A DNA stretch of 64,000 bases from contig NZ_RQHS01000010.1 of the NCBI RefSeq assembly GCF_004770895.1, positions 310,001 to 374,000 of the forward strand, in the 5' to 3' direction. Numbering within the stretch: position 1 is the stretch's first letter; the number at the start of each line of letters is the position of its first letter. A program made the position numbers and the translations under genes. Of this stretch, positions 42,856 through 54,268 are shown piece after piece. This stretch comes from Leptospira dzoumogneensis. Its GTDB lineage: Bacteria > Spirochaetota > Leptospiria > Leptospirales > Leptospiraceae. The notes beneath the pieces are model-generated. The model made no database searches and was not told the origin of the DNA. It saw only the letters and a list, made by a program, of their open reading frames with translations.

Positions 42856-44784
42856 TCAGATGGCGAACTGAAGAGTGAGTGAGAAATAGGTACTATTTCG
42901 ATCGAAATTGAATTGTTTTTGGTTTTTGATCGCGTCTCCCGCGTAAAGGACAGTGGCTCCTGCCCAGATGGAGAAGTAGTCATTGATCTTCTTGATATAA
43001 ATCAGATCATATTCCAGTAAAAGTCTGTGCCCAGGTTGCCAATTTTTCAGGAAAGGATTATTGGCAGCGTTTTCGGTACTTCCTGTAACAGTTTTGTTCG
43101 CAACAAAATTACCGTTCGCATCGTATCCGGTTGTTCCAGTAACTGCGTTCCTATTACCGTCATACCATGCGTCTTGGACCTTATCCTTGCGAATATCATA
43201 AATTGCGAAAATGAATCTTCCCCAAGTATCATCATAGTATTGTAGATGAATGGAAGAAGTTCTTACGTTCGCCCAGAAGGCAGCGTTTGCAATACCGTTC
43301 CCTGAGTCAAAATAAGGGAATCCACCGGATCTTGTAGCAAATAGTGGATCCCAAGTTGCGGATTTTCCGTCGGTTCTGTTCGGGTCACCGGAGGCTCTTG
43401 CAAATTGGACTCCCACACGGAAACCTTTATAGTTATAACCTGTTTGAGCCAAAAAGAAGGAAGCGTCATGCTGAACAGTTTCCTTGTAGGCAGCATGTTT
43501 GTTCGCACCGGATCCGATGGTAGTATTCAGAGTATCCCAAGAAGCGTTTATTGTCTGACCGGTGCTTCCTGTTTGGGCCGCATATTCTACACCCCAGTCC
43601 CAGGATTTTCCTGCAGGAAGACTTCTACCGGAAGCGGTTCTATTGCTCAGACGAATACCGGTAGTGAATAGATTATCTCTACCGTTTGTTCTTAGATTCG
43701 GATCCACAAGTGGACCGGAAGCGGTAGTAGTATTGTACTTTTTGATAACACCGATCTCATACAGATCTACCACTAACTCTTCGGAAGGTTTCCAAGTATT
43801 GTATAAGAATGCAAGATAAGTATCATTCAGCGCGCTTGCTCCGCTGACTTTCTGGCTATTCGCAGTTACAAATCCGTTCGGGCCATTACTCTCTTCTGCA
43901 AGAACGGTATAACCTGCATGAGTAGACCAAGTCTTAGTATCGAATGCAACTCTTACCCCATCGAAAGAGTTACCGATCTGACTATCGTTACGAGCACCGA
44001 TGATCCTGGAATCCCCATAAGAGAAAACCTGACGACCTAAATACATTTTTGTATAAGGAAGAAAATCTTTCCAGATCACATAAGCTTCCCGCACATCCGT
44101 ATTATTTTTTACCGGGATTTGGCTTCCCGGAGCGTATGCAGTCCCGATAGAATTTGTGAAAGAAGTTGGACCGTATCCAGTCCCACTTGGGTCTTTATAT
44201 TGTCCATACAAACGAGTGTCTTGGATGGTCAATTTTACCGCGAAGGATTCGTTGATATCTAAGAGTGTCCAGAACTGGCTGTTTTGCGTAACGTAGTTCT
44301 TGGAATCACTTGTGGATTTGTCAAAGTCTTGGTTATTAAAATTTTCGAATCTAGGACGGATCTGAATACCGAAACGAAGATTATCAGTGATCCAAAGATT
44401 TGGACTTTTTTTAATCGAATCCTGGTGTTCAGGAGTTAAAAGTAAAGTCCCGAGTAATTCCCCATCTAACTTACCCTTCCAAGGACTTTTATAAGGAACA
44501 GCAGGAGCTTTATCCTTCTCCTTATCTTTGTCCTTAGCATCCGAATTACTAGTCGGAGTTGCAGCAGGAGTCTGGGTAGAAGGAGCAGTGTTTTTTTCCT
44601 CCGAAGCGACCGGCTTGGCTGGAGTAGTCTCCGCCTGAGTCACTGTCTCTTGCTTAGGAGGTGCTGCATCTTGGGCCCAAAGGGTTCCCAATCCGAAAAG
44701 CCCGAAAGACAAAAAGAGTCGAACTGGCAAGAGTGAATATTTTTTGTTCCGACTCGGTCGGCTCGTAATTGTATTTTTTAACAT
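42856..44784 (-). CDS. Outer-membrane beta-barrel porin, alginate-export-like domain
   Basis: 642 residues. The signal peptide ends LFGLGTLWAQDAA. A Pro/Ala/Thr/Lys-rich linker (about 45-105) is followed by a long barrel: NLRFGIQIRPRFENFNNQDFDKS, FWTLLDINESFAVKLTIQDTRLYGQY, REAYVIWKDFLPYTKMYLGRQVFSYGDSRIIGARNDSQIGNSFDGVRV. The G-R-Q-x-F-x-Y-GD-x-R-I-I-G element is typical of alginate_exp (AlgE-like) domains. It ends in the amphipathic strand YFSLTLQFAI. Substrate unknown; such barrels export or import polysaccharides or other anions. A terminator follows. Confidence 0.83.
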   Translation of the reverse strand: MLKNTITSRPSRNKKYSLLPVRLFLSFGLFGLGTLWAQDAAPPKQETVTQAETTPAKPVASEEKNTAPSTQTPAATPTSNSDAKDKDKEKDKAPAVPYKSPWKGKLDGELLGTLLLTPEHQDSIKKSPNLWITDNLRFGIQIRPRFENFNNQDFDKSTSDSKNYVTQNSQFWTLLDINESFAVKLTIQDTRLYGQYKDPSGTGYGPTSFTNSIGTAYAPGSQIPVKNNTDVREAYVIWKDFLPYTKMYLGRQVFSYGDSRIIGARNDSQIGNSFDGVRVAFDTKTWSTHAGYTVLAEESNGPNGFVTANSQKVSGASALNDTYLAFLYNTWKPSEELVVDLYEIGVIKKYNTTTASGPLVDPNLRTNGRDNLFTTGIRLSNRTASGRSLPAGKSWDWGVEYAAQTGSTGQTINASWDTLNTTIGSGANKHAAYKETVQHDASFFLAQTGYNYKGFRVGVQFARASGDPNRTDGKSATWDPLFATRSGGFPYFDSGNGIANAAFWANVRTSSIHLQYYDDTWGRFIFAIYDIRKDKVQDAWYDGNRNAVTGTTGYDANGNFVANKTVTGSTENAANNPFLKNWQPGHRLLLEYDLIYIKKINDYFSIWAGATVLYAGDAIKNQKQFNFDRNSTYFSLTLQFAI

Positions 44785-44801
44785 ATGGGGAGTCCCTTAT
44801 T

Positions 44802-44817
44802 TTGGATTAAAATCCAA
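44802..44817. promoter_or_regulatory. Palindrome upstream of the porin gene
   Basis: TTGGAT-TAAA-ATCCAA is a perfect inverted repeat 18 bp upstream of the porin ATG (44784). It could be an operator or an mRNA 5' hairpin covering the ribosome site. No regulator can be named. Confidence 0.35.
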
Positions 44818-45020
44818 TATAGCGGATATAAATTAGAGTTTAGCAGATTTTGTAAACAATTTATTTGATATTTTCCTAGATTTTTTGACCTTCAGTCGCT
44901 TTTTTGAATAGAAAACTTACATTTAATATGACAAATCGGCATTTCCTCTGCTAAAGTAGAATATTCCGAAACTTCTTTTCCATCCAGGATTGCGCGGAAA
45001 GACCGATAGAATAAGATAGA

Positions 45021-45779
45021 ATGCTTAGAAAGACCAAATATATAGCCAGGGCCAGCATCTTAGTCTTTCTGCTATTCTCCCCTACATTACAAAAATTGAA
45101 TCCAATTCCAGTCTCCATCAGCACGGAACCTGACTTGGATTATAATTACGAATACGAGAAGAACGGTGTATATACCAAGTTTTCGGACTGGGTACCCTAT
45201 AAACTCCATAAATGGGAACCGAAATTTTTAGAAGACTACTACGAGATGTATGGTCTTAAACTTCATTATAAAGAGAATGAACTCAGAAGGAATATATTCT
45301 TTCTAAAGGCCGGATTACAAAAAAGATTCCGTCATCCAAGGAATGCACTCTGTAGAGTAACCAATGAAGAAGAATATCATAAATACAGACTTCTGATCTT
45401 TATGCACATGAATCTGCAGATCATGAGATCCTATATGAGGATAGCTTCTCAATTCGACAAAAGACATTTATATTTTTATAATTTAGATTTTGCACACGAG
45501 CTAAAACAATCCTTCGAAGTTGCGGATTCATTTTATAAAGAAGCTATTCCTTATTGGGAAGCTTCCAGAAAATACGCAGATCAAGCTTCAGAGATAGATT
45601 ATGATCTGGATCTAGGCACCATAGAAACGGAAAGATACGAGATCATCACTGGCAAGCTGGACTTCGGGCAGATCATTTCCGATCATAGGGAAAGGCTGAC
45701 TAAAAAAAGAGAAACCGTGGGAGCTTATCTGGCAAAATATCCGGAAGCAGATAAGCCGAACCTAGATCAGATCCCTTAG
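45021..45779 (+). CDS. Hypothetical exported, mostly helical protein
   Basis: 252 residues. The N-terminal YIARASILVFLLFSPTLQ looks like a signal peptide. The rest is rich in aromatic and charged residues and predicted helical (HKWEPKFLEDYYEMYGLKLHYKENELRRNIFFLKAGLQKRF, YHKYRLLIFMHMNLQIMRSYMRIASQFDKRHLYFYNLDFAHELKQSFEVADSFYKEAIPYWEASRKY). No enzyme motif. I do not recognise the family with confidence. Divergent from the porin gene and convergent with glnA, separated from it by repeat copy 6 and a bidirectional terminator. Confidence 0.65.
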   Translation: MLRKTKYIARASILVFLLFSPTLQKLNPIPVSISTEPDLDYNYEYEKNGVYTKFSDWVPYKLHKWEPKFLEDYYEMYGLKLHYKENELRRNIFFLKAGLQKRFRHPRNALCRVTNEEEYHKYRLLIFMHMNLQIMRSYMRIASQFDKRHLYFYNLDFAHELKQSFEVADSFYKEAIPYWEASRKYADQASEIDYDLDLGTIETERYEIITGKLDFGQIISDHRERLTKKRETVGAYLAKYPEADKPNLDQIP

Positions 45780-45785
45780 CTGCAT

Positions 45786-45912
45786 TCTCACGCAGAGGCA
45801 CGGAGTCGCAAAGTTTTCTTGCGTTTTGTTGGAATTCCTACATCCCACCTCTCTGCGGCTTAGCGGCTCTGCGTGGAAATTATTTCTTCGCATTTCTATC
45901 TCTCTGCGTGCC
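45786..45912. repeat. Dispersed palindromic repeat element, copy 6 (compact)
   Basis: Left arm 45786-45813 (TCTCACGCAGAGGCACGGAG...), core TGTTGGAATTCCTACA at 45827-45842 (identical to a core of copy 2), right arm 45849-45877 (CCTCTCTGCGGCTTAGCGGC...), and a second right arm to 45912. The simplest complete copy, about 127 bp, between convergent genes. Confidence 0.85.
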
Positions 45913-45916
45913 CATA

Positions 45917-45946
45917 AAAAAACCCCGAGAAATCTCGGGGTTTTTT
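45917..45946. terminator. Bidirectional terminator between glnA and the 45021 gene
   Basis: CCCCGAGA at 45923-45930, 2-nt loop, TCTCGGGG at 45933-45940, with six A before and six T after. It can end transcripts from both convergent genes. Confidence 0.93.
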
Positions 45947-45968
45947 AATCCATACTGAATTCTTACAA

Positions 45969-47390
<1,422 letters not shown>

Positions 47391-47709
47391 TGATACTTAT
47401 CTCCTATATCTTTGTACTAGGGGTCTCTAATTCGCACGCGAAAAGCGTGTCCTGCTTAAGCTTATGCAAGAGATGTGCCAAATCCTAATACCCATCCTGC
47501 AAGTATCTCTTCTCCTTATAAAAAAAGAAGGAGCCCCTTGAAAAGCAGTCCATGCTCAGGCTAAAAATCCTTGAACCTGAGGCAATCAGTAAAAAACTCC
47601 GATTGAATGGATTCGATAGAATTTTCAGCCCCGAGGTCTTGGATCTATCTGTCCTTTGTCTTGCGCTAGTTTGGTACACTACGCTCAAAATATAATCATG
47701 GGAGAAACC
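47391..47709. other. Divergent spacer between glnA and the 47710 gene
   Basis: A 319-bp region. The glnA-proximal part holds the sigma-54 promoter at 47465-47480 and a small hairpin (CACGCGAAAAGCGTG at about 47432-47446) in the presumed glnA 5' leader. The rest has no coding signal. Any NtrC-type enhancer sites would be expected in 47500-47650, but I could not pick one by eye. Confidence 0.55.
47465..47480 (-). promoter_or_regulatory. Sigma-54 (RpoN) promoter of glnA
   Basis: On the minus strand TGGCAC-ATCTC-TTGCA is an exact match to the -24/-12 consensus TGGCAC-N5-TTGCA. Transcription would begin near 47453, giving a leader of about 60-65 nt before glnA. Sigma-54 control of glnA by nitrogen status is established in many bacteria, and Leptospira encodes RpoN. 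Confidence 0.88.
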
Positions 47710-48957
47710 ATGCAAACCCTTGCCAAATGGCCTAGTCCATCAGAGCTTTCTTTTTCAGACGGGAGAGATTCCGAATCAGGAATTCCAGATTCCAAAGAAT
47801 ATTTTCAATCCGTCTTGGCATGGGCAAAGGAGAATGGAGCGGAAGAATATTTTTTAGCTCCTTTGGAAGAATGGGTTCCTTCTTCTCAATTGTTTTCTAC
47901 CCTTCCCTCTTATCCGGTCCGCGCGCAAACGGAGATCCCGAATCCAGTTACCTTCTCCTATTTACTCCCTCCGGTATTATTCGGAAAAAAACTTTGCTTC
48001 TGGACTTCCGAAGGAACTAGCTTAACGGACTCTTATATTCATGTTTTAGAAAAAATCGAAAGATCCGAAGAACAACTCGGCAGAATTTTCGGAACAGAGA
48101 TCCGTTCTATCCCTGAGATCGTTTGGAAAGAAGAAGAGAAACATTCAAATTCTCTACTATTAGAAAGAAAATTATGGGGAAGAAGAGAGAATGGAAAAAG
48201 AGTTTCTTCCTCCTTCTCCTTGGCGAAGGCGTTTTTTGTAGGATCTTTGACGGATATCAGAGAGATCTATGAATACGAATTAGTTTCCGGATCTTCTTCC
48301 GAGTTAGAGGCCGCGATCCAAAAGTTTTTATACAAAAGAGCGGATTCCAAATACTTCTCCCTATTATCCGCTTTGGGAAAAATCGGATCCGAGAATGGAT
48401 TTGTTTTTAAACCGAAGATCTATTTTTCATTCGGACTACAACTTTTACTACTCTCTTCCGTTCTTGCAGAAGCATACGAAGAATTAATTTCTCGTTTCAT
48501 ACAAGAAAGACCCCAACAAAAAGACGCGTTAAACAAGTTAGAAGAATGGACTCAAAAAGAATTCCATCCCAAAACGGATGCCGGAATGGAAGCGATCTTT
48601 GAAGAAAAAGTCGTTCATTTACTGGATAAATATTCAGACAGAACCGACAGATTCCTTCTTAAACAATTAGAAAAAGAATATGCGCATTCTCAAAAAGATC
48701 TATCCGAACATTTCCAGCTCAGGAAGAAGGAACTAGAAGAAAAACTGATCCCTGACCTTCTCTCCCAACTAGAATCTCATTCCAAACTTTCCTTTCCGGA
48801 AGAGCTAAAATCAGAATGGGAAAATTTAGGGAAAACATTACAGACTCGTCTCGAAAATTTTCTCTTAGAAAGAAAAAATTTACCGAATTCGGAACAAAAA
48901 GGGAACGGAAAAACACCCGAAAGCTGGAACATTCTAATCGGGCAAAGGTCTGATTAA
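47710..48957 (+). CDS. Hypothetical protein, Leptospira-type, helical C-terminal half
   Basis: 415 residues from ATG 47710 (GGGAGAA just upstream; earlier in-frame starts lack a site). The N-terminal half (to ~190) is mixed alpha/beta with EYFLAPLEEWVPSSQLFSTLPSYPVRAQTEIPNPVTFSYLLPPVLFGKKLCFW. The C-terminal half is helical and charged, with a hydrophobic patch YFSFGLQLLLLSSVLAEAYEELI and a likely coiled coil (LDKYSDRTDRFLLKQLEKEYAHSQKDLSEHFQLRKKELEEKL). No family recognised; no signal peptide. Confidence 0.65.
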   Translation: MQTLAKWPSPSELSFSDGRDSESGIPDSKEYFQSVLAWAKENGAEEYFLAPLEEWVPSSQLFSTLPSYPVRAQTEIPNPVTFSYLLPPVLFGKKLCFWTSEGTSLTDSYIHVLEKIERSEEQLGRIFGTEIRSIPEIVWKEEEKHSNSLLLERKLWGRRENGKRVSSSFSLAKAFFVGSLTDIREIYEYELVSGSSSELEAAIQKFLYKRADSKYFSLLSALGKIGSENGFVFKPKIYFSFGLQLLLLSSVLAEAYEELISRFIQERPQQKDALNKLEEWTQKEFHPKTDAGMEAIFEEKVVHLLDKYSDRTDRFLLKQLEKEYAHSQKDLSEHFQLRKKELEEKLIPDLLSQLESHSKLSFPEELKSEWENLGKTLQTRLENFLLERKNLPNSEQKGNGKTPESWNILIGQRSD

Positions 48958-49048
48958 AGAATATTGGGCCGATTTATCCTAGGAAAGGTTTCGAATCACC
49001 CGGAGAGAAATCTTTGACAAGGCCGGTATTTCAAAAAAAATGACCGGT

Positions 49049-49068
49049 AAATACCTTTTAAGGTATTT
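49049..49068. promoter_or_regulatory. 20-bp palindrome upstream of tRNA-Met
   Basis: AAATACCTTTTAAGGTATTT, 12 bp before the tRNA. A third half-site GGTATTT is at 49025-49031, and TTGACA lies at 49014-49019. Together this may be the tRNA promoter region with an operator or a DNA-structure element. The -10 box is not clear. Confidence 0.35.
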
Positions 49069-49079
49069 CCTAGGAATAA

Positions 49080-49154
<75 letters not shown>

Positions 49155-49177
49155 GGTCCTTTGGAGAAAACACACCC

Positions 49178-49465
49178 ATGAAAAAAACAATCCTCGCAAC
49201 CCTAATCTTGCTCGCTACGGTTTTCACCGGATTCTCCTCGGTCTCCGCTCAAAGCCAAGCATGCAACCAGATCTGTGATTTTTATACAACTTGTGTAGAA
49301 GGACAAAAAAAGCTTAGCGCTGCAGATAAACAAAAAGTGGGAGCTGGATGTTTAAATACATGCCGCAAAAATTATTCAGCAGTTACTTCTTGTTACGAAA
49401 CTCATTCAGGCCAATGTACAGCTTTTAATAGCTGCCTGATGGACAGTTATAAAGGTAAAAAATAA
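49178..49465 (+). CDS. Cys-rich secreted protein
   Basis: 95 residues. A clean signal peptide (KKTILATLILLATVFTGFSSVSAQ) precedes a ~70-residue domain with eight cysteines: CNQICDFYTTC, GAGCLNTCRKNYSAVTSCYETHSGQCTAFNSC. The even count and spacing suggest four disulfides in a helical hairpin domain. It resembles small Cys-rich exported proteins of Leptospira (a TIGR04453-like family, from memory). The function is unknown. Starts 23 nt after the tRNA. Confidence 0.75.
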   Translation: MKKTILATLILLATVFTGFSSVSAQSQACNQICDFYTTCVEGQKKLSAADKQKVGAGCLNTCRKNYSAVTSCYETHSGQCTAFNSCLMDSYKGKK

Positions 49466-49468
49466 TCC

Positions 49469-50605
49469 TTAAACAATTCGATCGGGTACTTGTAAAAATG
49501 CCCGGTCGAAATCCTTAAAGACTGGATCCAGTCCCTTCTTCCTTAACATCTCCGTAAATTCTTCGATCTTCCTAGTATCTTCTATTTCGAATTGTTTTAA
49601 TTCTTCTCCGCCTGAATATCCTCCGGGATCCGTTCTGGATTCCACAGACATATGAGTGATAGGCATTCCGGCCAGATGGTTTCTCATCCGAATGGATTCT
49701 CTTGTGGATTGAACAAGTCCGCTATCCGGTAAAAAAAGCCTAAGTGCAAATAAGAACCGAACATACTCTCTATCAGAAACAAAAATTGTCTTATCGAACT
49801 CACCTTGGGCAGGCCTCATTCTAGGAAGAGAGATTTGGATGGTAGTTCTCCAATATTTTTTAGAAAGATAATGTGCATGTTCCCCTAATCGGAACATTTC
49901 TCCATACGGATCGGAAAGTCCGAGAAGTGCGCCTACTCCGATCCTTCTAAATCCCGCAAGTCCTCCTCTGTCTGGAGCATCCAGTCTATATCTCATATTC
50001 TTTTTCATCCCACGCAGATGATAATTGGAATAGACCTCCGGATCATAAGTCTCTTGGTAAACTACCAGACCTTCTACTCCTTCTTCTATCAATACCTCGT
50101 ATTTTTCCCGGTCCATAGGATAAATTTCAATGGAGATAGAATCGAAATAAGATTTTAAGATACGAACCGCAGATCTCAAATATTCTAAATTCGTGATAGA
50201 GTAATCTTCTCCGGTCAGGATGAGAAGGTGTCTGATCCCCTTGGAATGTAGAATTTCCGACTCTGCCCGGATCTCCGACTCGTTTAAAGTCTTTCTGGGG
50301 ATCTTATTTTCAAAACTGAATCCGCAATAAACGCAGGAAGATCTGCATTCGTTGGAAAGATACATCGGCATATAAAGAGAGATCGTATTTCCGAATCTTT
50401 TTTTGGTCCAGTCTAGCGCGAGTCTCGCCATCTCTTCCAAATAAGGATCAGCAGTCGGATGGATTAAAGAGAGATATTCCTCGAAATTGAGCGGTTTTCC
50501 GCAGTGAGAACTATGGAGTGCGGATTCTATATCGATTTTAGATTTAGATAATACTCTTTCCTTCGCTTCTGAGAAGGAGATTTTATCAAATAACTCCGTG
50601 TACAT
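49469..50605 (-). CDS. thiH: 2-iminoacetate synthase (tyrosine lyase) ThiH
   Basis: 378 residues, a radical-SAM enzyme. The Fe-S motif is [14 protein letters not shown] (Cys-x3-Cys-x2-Cys). Others: [72 protein letters not shown] and the C-terminal [11 protein letters not shown]. It cleaves tyrosine to dehydroglycine for the thiazole ring of thiamine. Overlaps thiG by 20 nt. Confidence 0.95.
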   Translation of the reverse strand: MYTELFDKISFSEAKERVLSKSKIDIESALHSSHCGKPLNFEEYLSLIHPTADPYLEEMARLALDWTKKRFGNTISLYMPMYLSNECRSSCVYCGFSFENKIPRKTLNESEIRAESEILHSKGIRHLLILTGEDYSITNLEYLRSAVRILKSYFDSISIEIYPMDREKYEVLIEEGVEGLVVYQETYDPEVYSNYHLRGMKKNMRYRLDAPDRGGLAGFRRIGVGALLGLSDPYGEMFRLGEHAHYLSKKYWRTTIQISLPRMRPAQGEFDKTIFVSDREYVRFLFALRLFLPDSGLVQSTRESIRMRNHLAGMPITHMSVESRTDPGGYSGGEELKQFEIEDTRKIEEFTEMLRKKGLDPVFKDFDRAFLQVPDRIV

Positions 50606-51398
50606 TTCTGGATTCTTCTTCTAAAAATCCCGTAAGAGGACTAGAAGCAGATGCTTGTTTCGAAGTTTTTATTCCGGAATTGGAATATAATCTGGAGATC
50701 CTTCCTGCCTCGGTCGCGAGTTTGAATGCGTACGCTGTTTTTGCAGGATCTTTTGCGATCGCGATTGCAGTATTTACAAGAACTGCATCCGCACCCAGCT
50801 CCATCGCTTGCGCAGCATGAGAAGGTAATCCGAGTCCTGCATCTACGACCACAGGTACATTGGATTGTTCTATGATAATTTCTAAATTTGCTAAGGTGCG
50901 GATCCCTTGGTTGGTGCCTATCGGTGATCCTAAAGGCATTACTGTAGCGCAGCCTGCTTCTTCCAAATGTTTACATAAAATCGGATCAGCGTTTATATAA
51001 GGTAAAACGTTAAATCCTTCTTTTACGAGGATCTTTGCGGCTTTTAAGGTTTCGATCGGGTCCGGAAGAAGATACACTGGATCAGGAGTTACTTCTAGTT
51101 TTACCCAATCGCCCCCGCCTAGTTCTCTGGAGAGTCTTGCTAGGCGGACAGCTTCTTCTGCGTCTCTTGCGCCACTCGTATTAGGTAAAAGTAATATTCT
51201 TTCCCGGTCAATTTTGGTCAGAATATCATCTTCCGTCGAGGACAGATCCACTCTTCGTAGTGCAACAGTCACTACTTCCGTTCCGGAAGAATGGATCGCT
51301 TGCTCCAAAGAAGTGCCAGAAGAGAACTTGCCAGTACCTAAAAACAGTCTGGATTTGAACCTTCTGCCTGCGATGATTAGATCGTCTGATTCCGCCAC
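50586..51398 (-). CDS. thiG: Thiazole synthase ThiG
   Basis: 270 residues, a TIM-barrel enzyme. [67 protein letters not shown] (Schiff-base Lys), [51 protein letters not shown]. It builds the thiazole of thiamine from deoxyxylulose phosphate, dehydroglycine and ThiS thiocarboxylate. thiS and thiF are not in the window. It starts 9 nt after smc. Confidence 0.96.
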   Translation of the reverse strand: MAESDDLIIAGRRFKSRLFLGTGKFSSGTSLEQAIHSSGTEVVTVALRRVDLSSTEDDILTKIDRERILLLPNTSGARDAEEAVRLARLSRELGGGDWVKLEVTPDPVYLLPDPIETLKAAKILVKEGFNVLPYINADPILCKHLEEAGCATVMPLGSPIGTNQGIRTLANLEIIIEQSNVPVVVDAGLGLPSHAAQAMELGADAVLVNTAIAIAKDPAKTAYAFKLATEAGRISRLYSNSGIKTSKQASASSPLTGFLEEESRNVHGVI

Positions 51399-51407
51399 AA
51401 TTCCAGA

Positions 51408-54191
51408 TTATACTGCTTCGGTCGCTCTTCCAGCAAAATCTCTAGCTTCGTCCAGTCTTAAGCTGATAATTTTGGAAATTCCAGGTTCTTCATTTGTGAC
51501 TCCGAAGATTGAATTTGCCCTATGTATCGTAGACTGAGCGTGAGTGATCACTACAAACTGTGACTTGTCTTTGAACTTATCCAAGATCTGGCAGAAACGA
51601 AGTTTATTCGCCTCATCAAGCGCTGCATCTATCTCATCCAAGAAACAGAATGGAGAAGGTTTTACCATATAGATCGCAAACAAGAGTGCGATCGCAGTTA
51701 GGGATTTTTCTCCACCGGAAAGTAGTCTTAGGTTTTGGACATGTTTGCCTGGAGGCTCTGCCATGATCTCAATACCGGCGTTTAGGCTGTCTTCCCCGTC
51801 TACGAGTTCGAGCATTGCTCTTCCCCCATTGAATAAAGTGGAGAATGTTTCCTGAAAATTCGTTCTGATCCTTTCGAATGTTTCTCTGAAAAGTTTTTCC
51901 GACTCTTCGTTGATATTTTTCAGGATCTCTGTGATATCGTTTTTGGATCTTTCGATATCTTCTTTTTGAGTGCGATGGTGCTCGTAGATCTCTTTTACGT
52001 TCCTATATTCTTCGATAGAAAGAGGATTAATGGAGCCAAGCATTTGGATGTCTGACTTCAAACGTTTGAGTTTTGTCTCACTTTCCCCTTTTTCAGGTTT
52101 TTTGTCTTTGAATTCGTCCGCAAGTTCCTGCTCGGAGATAGAATAATCGTTGTAGAGTTCTTCTGAGAAAGATTCCAGTTGGACCTTATAAACGGAAACT
52201 GCCTTTTCCTTTTCGGTTAAGATTGGGAATAAGTTCTTATAATCTTCTTGGTTTTTCTGGATCTCGTTTTTAAGACCTTGGATCTCTTTTACTATATTTC
52301 TAAGTGCTTCTTTTTCGGAATCAAGAGCACGGCTCATTTCCAAAAATTCGTTGTATCTGTTCTCGATCTGTTGTTCCAGTTCGATCACTTCTTTTTCGAA
52401 TTCCGTTTTTTTAGCGCCGAGTGTTTTGATAGATTCTTGAGCCGCCAAAATCCTTTTTTGGGTCTCTTCTATCCTTTCGGAAAGAGACTTAGCAGATTCT
52501 AGTTTTGCATTCTTTTCGGAATTTAATTCTAAGATCCGTTTTTCTAAATAAACGATCTTTTCACGGATATTCTCAGATTCTTCTCTAAGAGACTCTATAG
52601 TTAATCCGGATTCCTTAATAGACCTGGTCAGATTTTCGTTCTCTAAGATCAGATCTTCTATCTCTTGGTCTAAACCTTCTTTTTGAGATAAAAATCCGTC
52701 TCTATCGAATAATAAACTACGGATGCTATCTTCTAAGGAGAAATATTCCCCTAATTGAGATCTGAACTTTTCAGTTTCCAGTTTTCCAGCCAGATAAGAG
52801 ATTTTGTTTTTAGTCTCTTCTCCAGTATAAGAATCCAAAGCGGTTTTAAGTTCTGTTTCGACAGAATGAATTCTATCAGCTTCTCCCAGTAGGAGTTCCT
52901 TCAGACGATTTCTTTCCTCTTCTGTAGATTGGGCTTCTTTTTTACGGGATTCCAACTGAGAAATCAGATCGAAGATTACTTCTTTTAGTCTTTCTCTCAG
53001 TTCCACATGTCGTTTGTCATTGGATTGGATCCGAGTTTCTTTCTCTTGGATGGAAGTATTCTCAGATTCTATCCTTACTTCGATCTCCGTTTTATTTTTA
53101 CGAAGATCTTCTATTCCAAGCTCTAAGGATTTACTTTCTCCTTCCAGATCGATCGCATCTTTTTCCAACTTCTCTTTATCGATTTGTAGAAGGCTTTGTG
53201 CGGATTCTTCCTTAGTTAAGGATTCTCTAATATCAGAAATACGATCCGAATAATCTAGGATAATTCCTTTATTACTTTCTACCTTGTCTTTTTGGATCTG
53301 GGTTTGGGTGAGATGGTCCAAAAGTTTTTTGTCGATCTCTGCAACCTTCTTCTCTAAATCAGACTTATGATGATCTAATTCTTCGATCCTGCCGGTTTCT
53401 GCGGAAATTCTTTCGAGTAGAACTACGTTCTTTTCTTTAATTTCTTTTAATTCATTCTCAGAAGTCTCATGCTTCTTAGTTAAGGTGGAAAATTTGATAT
53501 AACGAATGATCTTATCAGTCTCATCCAATTCTTGTTTGAGTCTGAAATATTCTTCCGCCTTCTCCGCTTGTTTTTCCTTAACTTCCATCTCCTTCTTCAT
53601 CGTATTCATAATATCTTGGATACGAAGAAGGTTCTGGTTGGTGTCTGAAAGTTTTTTAAGAGCCTCTTGCCTTTCCATCTTGAATCTGGAAATACCCGCG
53701 GCCTCTTCGAAGATCAGCCTTCTCTCTTCCGGCTTGGAATGAAGGATACGATCCACCTTTCCTTGTTCCATGATAGAGTAACTTGATTTTCCGATACCTG
53801 TATCGAGTAAGATCTTTTCGATCTCTTTACGCTGCACACGAGAATCGTTTATTAGATATTCATTATTTCCATCCGCGTATAATCTGCGCGTCAATTTGAT
53901 GGTCGGATAATCCATCTTGATAAGTTTGGAAGAATTATCGAAAACTACGCTGACTTCGGCGAAACCGGCAGGCTTACGAGCTTCCGATCCGTGAAAGATG
54001 ACATCGTCCATCTTATCACCGCGAAGACCCTTGGCGGATTTTTCGCCGAAGACCCATTTTAAAGCGTCGACTATATTCGATTTTCCGGAACCGTTAGGTC
54101 CTACAACTGCGGTAAATCCCGGATCGAGAAGAACTTCTGTCTCGTCCGCAAAGGTCTTGAATCCAACAATATTCAGGCTTTTGAGATACAT
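51408..54191 (-). CDS. smc: Chromosome segregation protein SMC, short form without a recognisable hinge
   Basis: 927 residues from ATG 54191 ([24 protein letters not shown]). N-terminal head: Walker [10 protein letters not shown] (about 31-39), [17 protein letters not shown]-terminal head: signature [19 protein letters not shown] (about 824) and Walker [16 protein letters not shown]. The ~530 residues between are almost all coiled coil. Around 455-503 ([15 protein letters not shown] ... LFDRDGF) there is a short break, but no typical ~150-residue hinge. Typical bacterial SMC is ~1150-1200 residues. It organises the chromosome with ScpA/ScpB. Confidence 0.9.
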   Translation of the reverse strand: MYLKSLNIVGFKTFADETEVLLDPGFTAVVGPNGSGKSNIVDALKWVFGEKSAKGLRGDKMDDVIFHGSEARKPAGFAEVSVVFDNSSKLIKMDYPTIKLTRRLYADGNNEYLINDSRVQRKEIEKILLDTGIGKSSYSIMEQGKVDRILHSKPEERRLIFEEAAGISRFKMERQEALKKLSDTNQNLLRIQDIMNTMKKEMEVKEKQAEKAEEYFRLKQELDETDKIIRYIKFSTLTKKHETSENELKEIKEKNVVLLERISAETGRIEELDHHKSDLEKKVAEIDKKLLDHLTQTQIQKDKVESNKGIILDYSDRISDIRESLTKEESAQSLLQIDKEKLEKDAIDLEGESKSLELGIEDLRKNKTEIEVRIESENTSIQEKETRIQSNDKRHVELRERLKEVIFDLISQLESRKKEAQSTEEERNRLKELLLGEADRIHSVETELKTALDSYTGEETKNKISYLAGKLETEKFRSQLGEYFSLEDSIRSLLFDRDGFLSQKEGLDQEIEDLILENENLTRSIKESGLTIESLREESENIREKIVYLEKRILELNSEKNAKLESAKSLSERIEETQKRILAAQESIKTLGAKKTEFEKEVIELEQQIENRYNEFLEMSRALDSEKEALRNIVKEIQGLKNEIQKNQEDYKNLFPILTEKEKAVSVYKVQLESFSEELYNDYSISEQELADEFKDKKPEKGESETKLKRLKSDIQMLGSINPLSIEEYRNVKEIYEHHRTQKEDIERSKNDITEILKNINEESEKLFRETFERIRTNFQETFSTLFNGGRAMLELVDGEDSLNAGIEIMAEPPGKHVQNLRLLSGGEKSLTAIALLFAIYMVKPSPFCFLDEIDAALDEANKLRFCQILDKFKDKSQFVVITHAQSTIHRANSIFGVTNEEPGISKIISLRLDEARDFAGRATEAV

Positions 54192-54268
54192 ATGTATTTT
54201 TGTGTTTCTTTGGGAAATTGATTGCAAGTGACCAGAATCGGGCGGACTCTGGAATGCTTAGGAGTATT

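Noticed and set aside
28583..45912. The intergenic GCAGAG-type repeats considered as CRISPR arrays
   Set aside because: Units are not evenly spaced, have no unique spacers of constant length, are inverted around a core, and no cas genes are nearby.
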